DNA of 43,661 nucleotides, taken from the NCBI GenBank assembly GCA_002316675.1, contig DCDZ01000017.1, positions 14,980 to 58,640 on the forward strand, given 5' to 3'. A model generated the notes under the pieces. That model saw nothing but the letters and a program-made list of their open reading frames with translations, had not been told where the DNA came from and made no database searches. Below are positions 24,084-32,268 of the stretch, piece by piece (position 1 is the stretch's first letter; every line of letters begins with the position of its first letter). Source of the DNA: Tyzzerella sp. UBA1042. Its GTDB lineage: Bacteria; Bacillota; Clostridia; Lachnospirales; Anaerotignaceae. The translations under genes were made by a program, and so were the position numbers.

Positions 24084-25094
24084 TTATCTTCTGATCATAT
24101 CCCGCTTGATTTCTTTTATGCCGGTGGCGCCGCACATAGACATGGCATCCTCCAGCTCAGCGCCGATTTTTTTCACATAGGCCGTAACCCCTGCCTCGCC
24201 GCCGCCAAATAATGCCGTTACAAAGGGTCTTGCAATAATCACGCCATCGGCACCCATGGCAAGGGCCTTAAACACATCGCCGCCGGAGCGAATACCGCCG
24301 TCAACAAATATTTTCATACTTCCGCCTACGGCATTCACAATTTCCTCCAGCACATCCGCCGTTGCCGCACAACCCTCCAGCACTCTGCCGCCGTGGTTGG
24401 AAACCACAATGCCATGAGCCCCCGCTTCCGCCGCTTTCTTAGCACCCTTCACACTCATGATGCCTTTTATCAGAAAAGGTATGTTGGTTAAGCTGATAAT
24501 CTCCTTCAATTCCTCCACAGTTTTACTGCCCGCAGGAGGGGTGAGGTTTTTCAAAAAGGGAAGCCCTGCCCCATCAATATCCATGGCAACGGCAAAGGCA
24601 CCGCTTTGTACCACCAGCTTTGCTTTCTCTGCAATCACTTCCTTATTCCAAGGCTTGATTGTGGGAATTCCCACACCCTTTGCCCCTTGGATGGCCTTGG
24701 TTGCCCCTTCCATCACCTGGGCATCCACACCATCGCCGGTGAATGCAGCAATGCCGTTTTGACAGCAGGCGGACACCAGAACATCATTATATGTAATATC
24801 GTTATATTTATCGCTGTAATGCATTTGAATCGCACCCACAGGCCCGGCAAAAAACGGGTATGCAAAGTGCTTGCCGAACAGCTCAACGGAGGTATCTATG
24901 GGTTGATTCTCATAGATGGTATCCATATTTAAATAAATCTTTCTCCAAGCCTCATAATTACGGACGGCACCATCGCCCTTTGCGCCGGGCCCAGGCAGTT
25001 TATTCCCGCAGGCCTTCCCATTGCAAATTGGACAGGCAAAGCACTTATCCCCGACGCAGTTCTTTGCCGCTGCCATCACTTCTTCATATGTCAT
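24084..25094 (-). CDS. FMN-dependent alpha-hydroxy-acid oxidizing protein with N-terminal Cys cluster
   Basis: 336 residues from ATG 25094 (GAGGTG seven bases upstream). TIM-barrel FMN enzyme of the lactate/glycolate oxidase-dehydrogenase group: FAGPVGAIQ near residue 75, IPFLIKGIMS with the FMN lysine, catalytic His in VSNHGGRVLE, and the phosphate-binding IFVDGGIRSGGDVFKALAMG then GADGVIIARPF. Residues about 12-29 hold five cysteines (CVGDKCFACPICNGKAC), not part of the classic oxidase and suggestive of metal or Fe-S binding. In an anaerobe it probably works as a dehydrogenase rather than an oxidase. Substrate unknown. Confidence 0.85.
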   Translation of the reverse strand: MTYEEVMAAAKNCVGDKCFACPICNGKACGNKLPGPGAKGDGAVRNYEAWRKIYLNMDTIYENQPIDTSVELFGKHFAYPFFAGPVGAIQMHYSDKYNDITYNDVLVSACCQNGIAAFTGDGVDAQVMEGATKAIQGAKGVGIPTIKPWNKEVIAEKAKLVVQSGAFAVAMDIDGAGLPFLKNLTPPAGSKTVEELKEIISLTNIPFLIKGIMSVKGAKKAAEAGAHGIVVSNHGGRVLEGCAATADVLEEIVNAVGGSMKIFVDGGIRSGGDVFKALAMGADGVIIARPFVTALFGGGEAGVTAYVKKIGAELEDAMSMCGATGIKEIKRDMIRR

Positions 25095-25571
25095 TTTGGT
25101 CACCTCTTTTTTTAGCATATCATAGCACAAGGCTAGAGGAAAATCAAACCCCCCCATTGGCCTGCTTTTTATAAAATACCTGAAAAAATGGGCTTTTTAC
25201 ACCATAAAATTTTTCGATATATTTTGAATTTCATCAGTTTTTTTCAAAAACAGAATTTTCTCTGGGAAGCACTCGCTATGGCAGAGCGTTTCTTTTAGCA
25301 AAATAAACAATTCCTGCTTATGCCTCTGGTAATGCAGTTTTTTGCATATTATGTATCATATTTTTGTTTTTTTCTGTATAATCCATTTTTAATTGCATAA
25401 TATTCAAAAAATCTCTTTTTTCTTTTTTGAAGGACGCCAACAAACGATTTTAAAAATGGTGAGGTTCTCATGATTTATTCTAGTTTCTTTCCCATAATCC
25501 CTTATATTTTATGCAAAATTTCATACTGCTGTTGTGTAAATGACCCTGCTATGCCTATGATTCGCTAAATT
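25095..25571. other. AT-rich region upstream of the arginine operon
   Basis: About 480 bases without a gene. A 13-base ARG-box-like site, TGCATAATATTCA (25394-25406), one base short of the consensus, may be a second operator. I see no leader peptide, T-box or riboswitch here. Confidence 0.3.
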
Positions 25572-25585
25572 TGTATAATTATACA
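25572..25585. promoter_or_regulatory. ARG box (ArgR/AhrC operator)
   Basis: The perfect palindrome TGTATAATTATACA fits the ArgR half-site pattern TGNAT-WWWW-ATNCA. It ends nine bases before the -35 of the argC promoter, the usual place for arginine repression. The argR gene is not in the window. Confidence 0.65.
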
Positions 25586-25593
25586 TTTTCGTA

Positions 25594-25621
25594 TTGACTT
25601 TCCCATTGAAAAGTATATAAT
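25594..25621 (+). promoter_or_regulatory. argC operon promoter
   Basis: TTGACT (25594-25599), 16 bases, TATAAT (25616-25621). Start of transcription near 25628, about 30 bases before ATG 25658. Confidence 0.7.
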
Positions 25622-25657
25622 AGATAAAAATCAAATGTTAGAAAAGGGGAACAGGCT

Positions 25658-26587
25658 ATGAAGTATAAGGTTTATATAGACGGTCAGGCAGGTACAACAG
25701 GCTTGCAGCTCCGCCAGCGTCTGGAGCATCATCCAAATATTGAGCTGCTTTTAATCAGCGAGGCACTGAGAAAAGATGAGGCCGAGAGAAAAAAACTGCT
25801 GAACGAGGCGGACGTTGTTTTTCTTTGCCTGCCCGACGAAGCGGCAAAGGCAGCGGTACATCTGGTGGAAAACCCGAAGGTTTGTATCATTGATGCCAGC
25901 ACCGCACATAGAACCGATCCCCACTGGACTTACGGCTTTCCGGAGCTTTCTGCAGAGCACAGACAGGAGATAGTAAACGCAAAGCGCATTGCAAACCCCG
26001 GCTGCCATGCAACAGGCTTTATTGCGGCGGCATATCCCTTGGTAAAGCTGGGCATTCTAAGCCCCGCTTATCCTTTTTCCGCTCACAGCATCACAGGCTA
26101 CAGCGGCGGCGGCAAGGGTATGATTCAGGAATACGAAGCGCCTGACAGACCTGAGGCCTACGAAAGCCCAAGGCAGTACGGCTTGGGGCAAGCCCATAAG
26201 CATCTGCCGGAAATGCAGTACATCACAGGGATTTCCGCTCCGCCCATATTCACCCCCATTGTGTGTGATTTCTACCGGGGTATGGCAACCTGCCTTCCCC
26301 TCCACGCCGCGCTTTTTCAAAAAAAGATAGGTAAGGAGGAATTGATTGCTTTATTTGAAGAATTTTATAAAGCTTCCGGCTTTATCAAAATCTCTCAGGA
26401 AAAAAGCGGTTTTTTGGCATCAAACAGCTTGGCGGACAGCAACGGTCTTACCCTTTATATAGAAGGAAATGACGAAAGAATGACCATCACCAGTGTATTT
26501 GACAATTTAGGAAAAGGTGCATCGGGCGCGGCGGTACAAAATATGAATATTGTCCTCGGTTTGGACGAAACCGAAGCATTGATATAA
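25658..26587 (+). CDS. argC: N-acetyl-gamma-glutamyl-phosphate reductase
   Basis: 309 residues, the short (type 2) ArgC form; AAAAGGGGAACAGGCT precedes the ATG. It reduces N-acetylglutamyl phosphate with NADPH, third step to ornithine. The NADP-binding start is VYIDGQAGTTGLQLRQRL; the catalytic cysteine is in NPGCHATGF (about residue 116); SITGYSGGGKGM, HKHLPEM and FTPIVCDFYRGM are family signatures. First gene of the arginine/carbamoyl-phosphate operon, 17 bases before argJ. Confidence 0.96.
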   Translation: MKYKVYIDGQAGTTGLQLRQRLEHHPNIELLLISEALRKDEAERKKLLNEADVVFLCLPDEAAKAAVHLVENPKVCIIDASTAHRTDPHWTYGFPELSAEHRQEIVNAKRIANPGCHATGFIAAAYPLVKLGILSPAYPFSAHSITGYSGGGKGMIQEYEAPDRPEAYESPRQYGLGQAHKHLPEMQYITGISAPPIFTPIVCDFYRGMATCLPLHAALFQKKIGKEELIALFEEFYKASGFIKISQEKSGFLASNSLADSNGLTLYIEGNDERMTITSVFDNLGKGASGAAVQNMNIVLGLDETEALI

Positions 26588-26604
26588 GTTTAGGAGGAAC
26601 ATTT

Positions 26605-27819
26605 ATGCAGAAAATAACAGGCGGTGTTACTGCACCCAAGGGCTTTCTTGCCGGCGGCCTGCACTGCGGTGTACGGGCAAGCCAAAGCAAAAAAGACTTA
26701 GCCATGATTTACAGCCAAATTCCTTGCACAGCAGCGGCAGTTTATACACAAAACAAAGTTTACGGCGCACCCATTACCGTAACCAGAAATAATATTGCCA
26801 ACGGCATGGCTCAAGCCATGATTTGCAACAGCGGCAACGCCAACACCTGCAACGCAGACGGCGTAGAAAAGGCAGAGGCCATGTGCCAAATGACAGCGGC
26901 GGCACTGGGACTTTCCCCGGAGGATATTATCATTGCTTCCACCGGTGTTATCGGGGCGGTGCTGCCCCTTGCGCCCATTGAAAAGGGCATTCAGGCATTG
27001 GCACCACAACTGACGGCAGAGGGCGGTGTTTTTGCGGCGGAGGCCATTATGACCACAGACACAGAGGCAAAGGAAGAGGCCTATACCATAGAAATCGGCG
27101 GGAAACCAGTGACCATCGGGGCAATGGCAAAGGGCAGCGGCATGATACACCCGAATATGGCAACCATGCTGGGCTTTTTGACAACAGATGCGGCAATTTC
27201 TGCGCCCATGCTGAAAAAAGCCTTGAAATTGGCCGTTGACGACACCTTTAATATGGTCAGTGTGGATGGGGATACCTCCACCAATGACATGGTTTCCATC
27301 ATGGCAAACGGCATGGCGGGAAACCCTTTGATTACATCCGAAGGGGCGGACTTTACGGCCTTTTTAGCAGTAATCAAGGAAATCTGCACCTCCATGGCAA
27401 AGAAGATTGCGGGGGACGGCGAAGGGGCAACCAAGCTTTTGGAATGCACGGTAAGCGGTGCGCCCTCTATCCCTTTGGCAAAGGCCATTGCCAAGTCCAT
27501 CATCACCTCAAGCCTGACAAAGGCGGCCATGTTTGGTGCCGATGCCAATTGGGGGCGTATTCTTTGTGCCATCGGCTATACCGCGGGGGACTTTAAGATA
27601 GACACCATCTCTGTGGATATTTCCTCACCCAAGGGGACAATTCACGTTTGTGAAAACGGCGCAGGGATAGCTTTTGACGAAGGGCTTGCGAAGGGCATTC
27701 TTCTGGAAAAGGAGATTCATATTCAAGTGGAACTGAACCAAGGGGAAGGCACTGCAACGGCATGGGGCTGTGACCTAACCTATGATTATGTGAAAATCAA
27801 TGGAGATTACCGCACCTGA
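26605..27819 (+). CDS. argJ: Bifunctional ornithine acetyltransferase/N-acetylglutamate synthase
   Basis: 404 residues; AGGAGG precedes ATG 26605. It moves the acetyl group from N-acetylornithine to glutamate, closing the acetyl cycle, and may also use acetyl-CoA. The self-cleavage site is intact: KGSGMIHPNMATMLGFLTTD, with the threonine of MATML as nucleophile of the beta chain. VDGDTSTNDM and GADANWGRILCAIGY are further signatures. No separate argA is present, which fits a bifunctional enzyme. Its stop overlaps an upstream ATG of argB. Confidence 0.96.
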   Translation: MQKITGGVTAPKGFLAGGLHCGVRASQSKKDLAMIYSQIPCTAAAVYTQNKVYGAPITVTRNNIANGMAQAMICNSGNANTCNADGVEKAEAMCQMTAAALGLSPEDIIIASTGVIGAVLPLAPIEKGIQALAPQLTAEGGVFAAEAIMTTDTEAKEEAYTIEIGGKPVTIGAMAKGSGMIHPNMATMLGFLTTDAAISAPMLKKALKLAVDDTFNMVSVDGDTSTNDMVSIMANGMAGNPLITSEGADFTAFLAVIKEICTSMAKKIAGDGEGATKLLECTVSGAPSIPLAKAIAKSIITSSLTKAAMFGADANWGRILCAIGYTAGDFKIDTISVDISSPKGTIHVCENGAGIAFDEGLAKGILLEKEIHIQVELNQGEGTATAWGCDLTYDYVKINGDYRT

Positions 27820-27836
27820 TGGGGAGGCAGAACACA

Positions 27837-28694
27837 ATGATAGCAGACTGCAACAACATAAAGGCAAAGGTTTTAACGGCGGCCTTGCCGTATATACAAA
27901 ATTATGCGGGCAAGACCGTTGTAGTAAAATACGGCGGCAACGCCATGATTCATCCCGAGCTGAAAAAAGCAGTGATGAGCGATATTGTTTTGCTCTCCCT
28001 GGTGGGGATTCATGTGGTGCTGGTGCATGGCGGCGGGCCGGAGATCAGCGGGATGCTGGAGCGGCTCAGTATTCCCTCACGGTTTGTAGACGGCCTGCGG
28101 TATACCGATGCGGAAACAGCGGTCATTGTACAGATGGTACTGGCGGGCAAAACCAACAAAGACTTAGTTTCGCTGATTGCACAATTAGGGGGCAAGGCCA
28201 TTGGTCTTTGCGGGATTGACGGGGGTATGATCAAAGCCTCCAAGCTTCCGGGAGATTACGGGTTTGTAGGGGAGATTACCGACATCAACACAGAGCCCAT
28301 ACTACAGGCCATCCACGGGGGGTACATTCCTGTGATTGCCACAGTAGGCACTGATTGCAAGGGGCAAACCTACAATATTAATGCGGACACGGCGGCGGCG
28401 GAGATTGCGGCGGCGTTAAAAGCGGAGAATATTATCACATTGACGGACATTCGGGGGTTAATGGGGGATGTTTCTGATGAAAAATCGCTGATTCCCGTTG
28501 TAAAAATAGACGAAGTGGAAAAGCTAATGGAGGACGGGATTATCAGCGGCGGCATGATACCCAAGGTAAAGAGTCTCAGGAAGTCTGTACTCTCCGGTGT
28601 GGAGAAGGCCGTTATGATTGACGGGCGGATTGAGCATTCCATACTTATTGAAATGTTCTCTGACGAAGGTGTCGGCACAATGTTTGTAAAATAA
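27837..28694 (+). CDS. argB: Acetylglutamate kinase
   Basis: 285 residues from ATG 27837, which has GGGAGG nine bases upstream; the ATG at 27819 overlapping the argJ stop lacks spacing. Amino-acid kinase fold: VVKYGGNAM (about 27-35), VLVHGGGPEI (about 61-70), NINADTAAAEIA, and the ATP-site lysine in GGMIPKVKS near residue 237. It phosphorylates N-acetylglutamate. The hexameric, arginine-inhibited form carries an N-terminal helix, present here as residues 1-20. A 238-base gap with hairpins separates it from argD. Confidence 0.96.
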   Translation: MIADCNNIKAKVLTAALPYIQNYAGKTVVVKYGGNAMIHPELKKAVMSDIVLLSLVGIHVVLVHGGGPEISGMLERLSIPSRFVDGLRYTDAETAVIVQMVLAGKTNKDLVSLIAQLGGKAIGLCGIDGGMIKASKLPGDYGFVGEITDINTEPILQAIHGGYIPVIATVGTDCKGQTYNINADTAAAEIAAALKAENIITLTDIRGLMGDVSDEKSLIPVVKIDEVEKLMEDGIISGGMIPKVKSLRKSVLSGVEKAVMIDGRIEHSILIEMFSDEGVGTMFVK

Positions 28695-28932
28695 GGCCTT
28701 GCAAAAAGCTCAGTTAAGGTCGTGGGCTCTGCCCACACCTGCTTGCTTTTTGTAAAAAGCAAGACCAAAAACTTTTATTTGAACCCCCATTGCATGGGGC
28801 TTCTGTGAAACACTCCCGCAAAAACGCAGTTTTTGCATAAATAGGTCAAGGGATGTATCCCTTGCAGGGCTTGGGACAGCGTTCCAAGGTCTTGATTTTG
28901 ACCTTAATCTTAATCAAAGGAAGGTGAGCCAA
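28695..28932 (+). other. Hairpin-rich intergenic segment between argB and argD
   Basis: Within one operon lies a run of stem-loops: GTGGGC/GCCCAC (about 28722-28736), CTTGCTTTTT/AAAAAGCAAG (about 28742-28763), CCCCAT/ATGGGG (about 28785-28799), GCAAAAAC/GTTTTTGC (about 28823-28841) and AAGGTC/GACCTT (about 28889-28908). It looks like a dispersed extragenic repeat; it might process or partly terminate the mRNA. No ORF with a ribosome site. Confidence 0.5.
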
Positions 28933-30105
28933 ATGGGCTTTGAAGAAATCAAACAAAAAGATGAGCAGTATATCATGCATACCTATGGCCGTTATCCGGT
29001 GGCATTGGACCATGGCAAAAACGCAACCTGCTATGATATAGAGGGTAAGGAATATATCGATATGACCAGCGGCATCGGCGTAAACGCCTTGGGCTTTTGT
29101 GATAAAGATTGGATAAACGCAGTAACCGCACAACTGAATAAACTGCAGCACACCTCAAACCTGTATTATACAGCACCCTGCGGTGAGGCCGCAAAACTGG
29201 TCTGTGAAAAAAGCGGTATGCAGAAAATGTTCTTCGCCAATAGCGGCGCCGAGGCAAATGAAGGCGTGTTTAAAGCGGCAAAAAAATATAGCTTTTTGAA
29301 ATACGGTAAAAATAGAAGCACCATTCTGGCACTGGAAAACTCCTTCCACGGCAGAACCTTGGCCGCCCTTTCCGCCACAGGCCAAGAGGCGTATCATAAC
29401 TATTTCTTCCCTTTTGTGGAGGGTGTTACTTTTGCAAAGGCCAATGATACGGCAGATACCCTTTCTAAATTGACGGATGACGTTTGTGCTGTTATTATGG
29501 AAATGGTACAGGGCGAAGGCGGTGTCCTTCCTCTGGATCAGGCGTATGTGAAGGCTGTTTATAACGCCTGCCAAGAAAAAGACATTCTTTTTATTGTGGA
29601 TGAGGTGCAGACAGGCATCGGCAGAACTGGCTCCTTCTTCAGCTATCAGCAGTTTGGTATTCAGCCCGACTTGGTATCCTGTGCAAAGGGCCTTGGCGGC
29701 GGTCTGCCCATCGGCGGCGTATTGTTCGGCAAAAAAACAGAGGAATGCCTGTCCCCCGGGGATCATGGCTCTACCTTCGGCGGCAACCCCGTTGTCTGCG
29801 CAGGCTCTGTAGAAATTTTAAACCGTATAGGCGACGATTTCCTGGCAGAGGTTCGGAAAAAAGGCGAATTCCTTAAAAATCAGATTTTGACAATGCCCCA
29901 TGTGACAGATGTTGCAGGCATGGGCATGATGCTTGGCATCAGCCTGGATGTAGATGCGAAAGAGGTTATCCGGAAATGTCTGGAAAATGGCTTGCTGGTT
30001 CTTTCCGCCAAAACAAAGGTGCGGCTTTTGCCGCCATTGACCATTAGCAGAAAAGAATTGGAAAAAGGTCTTTCCATACTAGCAAATGTTTTAAAAACAA
30101 TGTAA
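28933..30105 (+). CDS. argD: Acetylornithine aminotransferase
   Basis: 390 residues from ATG 28933, with AGGTGA five to six bases upstream; GTG 28924 lies inside that site and is rejected. Class III PLP aminotransferase: YIDMTSGIGVNALG, FFANSGAEANE, NSFHGRTLAALSATG, FIVDEVQTGIGRTG, and the PLP lysine in SCAKGLGGGLPIG (about residue 251). It turns N-acetylglutamate semialdehyde into N-acetylornithine with glutamate as donor, and may also serve the DAP pathway at the N-acetyl-amino-ketopimelate step, relevant given dapH in this window. Confidence 0.95.
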   Translation: MGFEEIKQKDEQYIMHTYGRYPVALDHGKNATCYDIEGKEYIDMTSGIGVNALGFCDKDWINAVTAQLNKLQHTSNLYYTAPCGEAAKLVCEKSGMQKMFFANSGAEANEGVFKAAKKYSFLKYGKNRSTILALENSFHGRTLAALSATGQEAYHNYFFPFVEGVTFAKANDTADTLSKLTDDVCAVIMEMVQGEGGVLPLDQAYVKAVYNACQEKDILFIVDEVQTGIGRTGSFFSYQQFGIQPDLVSCAKGLGGGLPIGGVLFGKKTEECLSPGDHGSTFGGNPVVCAGSVEILNRIGDDFLAEVRKKGEFLKNQILTMPHVTDVAGMGMMLGISLDVDAKEVIRKCLENGLLVLSAKTKVRLLPPLTISRKELEKGLSILANVLKTM

Positions 30106-30123
30106 AATAGAATCAAGTTATTC

Positions 30124-30210
30124 CGCAAAACGCAGCTTCAGGCTGAGTGGCTCAAACAACTCAAGGGTTGATTGAACGAAAAATCCACTCCTGTCCTCCT
30201 GCGTTTTGCG
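30124..30210 (+). other. Long-range stem between argD and argF
   Basis: CGCAAAACGCAG (30124-30135) and CTGCGTTTTGCG (30199-30210) are perfect 12-base arms around a 63-base loop with further small stems. It fills most of the 153-base gap inside the operon. Could be a structured RNA or a worn repeat. Confidence 0.45.
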
Positions 30211-30258
30211 CTGTATATTACTTTCCCACGGAGCACAAGAAAGAGAGGCATAAAACGA

Positions 30259-31164
30259 ATGAAGCACTTTTTAAAGCTGTTAGATTGCACAACGGAAGAG
30301 ATCATCGAGCTTTTGGACTTGGCCGATCAATTGAAAAAATATGTGAAGGAGGGTAAAGAGCATCATTTCCTAAAGGGCAAAACCCTGGGAATGATTTTTG
30401 AGAAGTCCTCTACCCGTACCCGTGTTTCCTTTGAAACGGGAATGTATCAGCTAGGCGGATATGCCCTTTTTATCAGCTCCAAGGATGCGCAAATCGGCCG
30501 CGGAGAGCCTACGGAGGATACTGCCCGTGTTCTCTCCCGCTATTTAAACGGCATTATGATTCGCACCTTTGCCCAGGACGAAGTGGAAACACTGGCAAAA
30601 TATGGCTCTATCCCCATCATCAACGGCTTAACGGATTTCTGCCATCCCTGCCAGGTTATGGCAGACCTGCAAACCATCCGTGAATATAAGGGCAAATTAG
30701 AGGGCTTAAAGCTGTGCTATATCGGCGACGGAAACAACATGGCCAACTCCCTAATCGTGGGGGGCTTAAAGGTAGGCATGACAGTAAGCATCGCCTGCCC
30801 CGAAGGCTACCGCCCGGACCAGCGTGCTTTGGATTTTGCGGCGGCCTATGGCGATAAATTCATACTCACCGACGATCCGAAAGCTGCGGCAAAGCAGGCC
30901 GACGTGGTGCTTACCGACGTTTGGGCCTCCATGGGTCAGGAGGAGGAGCAGGCAATCCGTGCAAAAGCCTTTGCAGGCTTCCAAATCAACAGCGCATTCA
31001 TGGCGCTGACCAACGAAGACTGTATGGTGCTGCACTGCCTGCCCGCCCACAGAGGAGAAGAAATTACAGCGGAGGTTTTTGAGGCCCACGCAGACGAAAT
31101 TTTTGACGAAGCGGAAAACCGTCTTCATGCACAAAAAGCAATTCTCGTAAAATTACTGGGCTGA
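30259..31164 (+). CDS. argF: Ornithine carbamoyltransferase
   Basis: 301 residues from ATG 30259 (GAGAGG upstream); 29 extra codons in the longer frame have no homology-like sequence. It joins ornithine and carbamoyl phosphate to citrulline. Carbamoyl-phosphate binding SSTRTRVSFE (about 47-56), the HPCQ motif (DFCHPCQVMAD), ornithine-binding region VWASMGQEEE and the catalytic HCLPAHRGEE near the C-terminus are all intact. Followed immediately by carA and carB, which make its co-substrate. Confidence 0.96.
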   Translation: MKHFLKLLDCTTEEIIELLDLADQLKKYVKEGKEHHFLKGKTLGMIFEKSSTRTRVSFETGMYQLGGYALFISSKDAQIGRGEPTEDTARVLSRYLNGIMIRTFAQDEVETLAKYGSIPIINGLTDFCHPCQVMADLQTIREYKGKLEGLKLCYIGDGNNMANSLIVGGLKVGMTVSIACPEGYRPDQRALDFAAAYGDKFILTDDPKAAAKQADVVLTDVWASMGQEEEQAIRAKAFAGFQINSAFMALTNEDCMVLHCLPAHRGEEITAEVFEAHADEIFDEAENRLHAQKAILVKLLG

Positions 31165-31179
31165 TAGGATGTGAAAAGA

Positions 31180-32268
31180 ATGAAAAAAGCATATTTAATT
31201 CTGCAAAACGGAAAAGTTTTCCCCGGAACACGTTTTGGGAAGGAAGGCGAAATTACGGCGGAGTTGGTTTTTACCACAGGCATGGAAGGGTATCTTGAAA
31301 CCCTGACCGACCCCAGCTATCATGGGCAAATTGTTGTTCAAACCTTCCCTTTAATCGGAAATTATGGGGTCATCCCTGCGGATTTTGAAAGTAGGGCACC
31401 CTCCCTTTCCGCCTATATTGTGAGAAATATCTGCGAGCTGCCTTCCAATTTCAGAAACGAAGGCACTTTGGGGAATTATTTGGAGAAACAGGGCGTCATC
31501 GGCCTTTGTGATTTAGACACCCGGGCGCTGACAAAAATCATCCGTGAATACGGCGTGATGAACGCCGCCATTGTAAACGAAATTCCCCAGGATTTGGAGG
31601 GCTTTGCAAGAAGCCTTTCTACTGCCGCCTTAAGCAGCAGTGTGGAGCAGGTAACCTGCAAGAAATCTTATGTTTTAAACCCCGCAGGGGACAAGCATAT
31701 TGTCCTTTGGGATTTTGGCTATAAGAAAAATATGGGGGACGAACTGGTAAAAAGAGGCTGTAAGGTGACTGTTGTGCCCGCCCAAACCACGGCGGAGGAA
31801 ATTTTGGCCTTAAAGCCCGACGGCATCCTCCTTTCCAACGGCCCCGGAGACCCTTCCAATAACAAAAGCATTATTGAAAATATCGGCAAGGCTGCCCAGA
31901 GCAAAACACCGATTTTCGGCATTTGTCTGGGACACCAGATGCTGGCTTTGGCAAAAGGCGCCATCAGCACAAAATTGAAGTACGGCCACAGAGGGGCAAA
32001 CCAGCCCGTACGCTATAACCCCACGGGCAGGCTGTATATCACCAGCCAAAACCACGGCTATGCCATTCAATCCGAAACACTGCCCTCTTCTGCGGTGCTG
32101 TCCTTTACCCATGTGAACGACAATACCTGCGAAGGCGTTGAATATACCGATATCCCCGCCTTTTCCGTACAGTTTCACCCCGAAGCCTGCGGCGGGCCCA
32201 AGGATACCAACTTTTTGTTTGAACACTTTATGTCTTTGATGGGAGGAAATGCAAATGCCGCTGAATAA
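31180..32268 (+). CDS. carA: Carbamoyl-phosphate synthase small subunit
   Basis: 362 residues from ATG 31180, with AGGA upstream; GTG 31171 is possible and adds three residues. Residues 1-145 form the CarA N-terminal domain (TGMEGYLETLTDPSYHGQIV, GVIGLCDLDTRALT). The class I glutamine amidotransferase domain has the nucleophile cysteine in FGICLGHQM, NGPGDPSN, and the His-Glu pair in SVQFHPEA. It releases ammonia from glutamine for CarB. Its end overlaps the carB start by 14 bases, so the two subunits are translationally coupled. Confidence 0.96.
   Translation: MKKAYLILQNGKVFPGTRFGKEGEITAELVFTTGMEGYLETLTDPSYHGQIVVQTFPLIGNYGVIPADFESRAPSLSAYIVRNICELPSNFRNEGTLGNYLEKQGVIGLCDLDTRALTKIIREYGVMNAAIVNEIPQDLEGFARSLSTAALSSSVEQVTCKKSYVLNPAGDKHIVLWDFGYKKNMGDELVKRGCKVTVVPAQTTAEEILALKPDGILLSNGPGDPSNNKSIIENIGKAAQSKTPIFGICLGHQMLALAKGAISTKLKYGHRGANQPVRYNPTGRLYITSQNHGYAIQSETLPSSAVLSFTHVNDNTCEGVEYTDIPAFSVQFHPEACGGPKDTNFLFEHFMSLMGGNANAAE

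Noticed and set aside
30121..30190. Possible tRNA-like sequence (GGGTTGATTGAACG) between argD and argF
   Set aside because: No acceptor stem or standard T-arm could be drawn; better explained as the loop of the 12-base inverted repeat.
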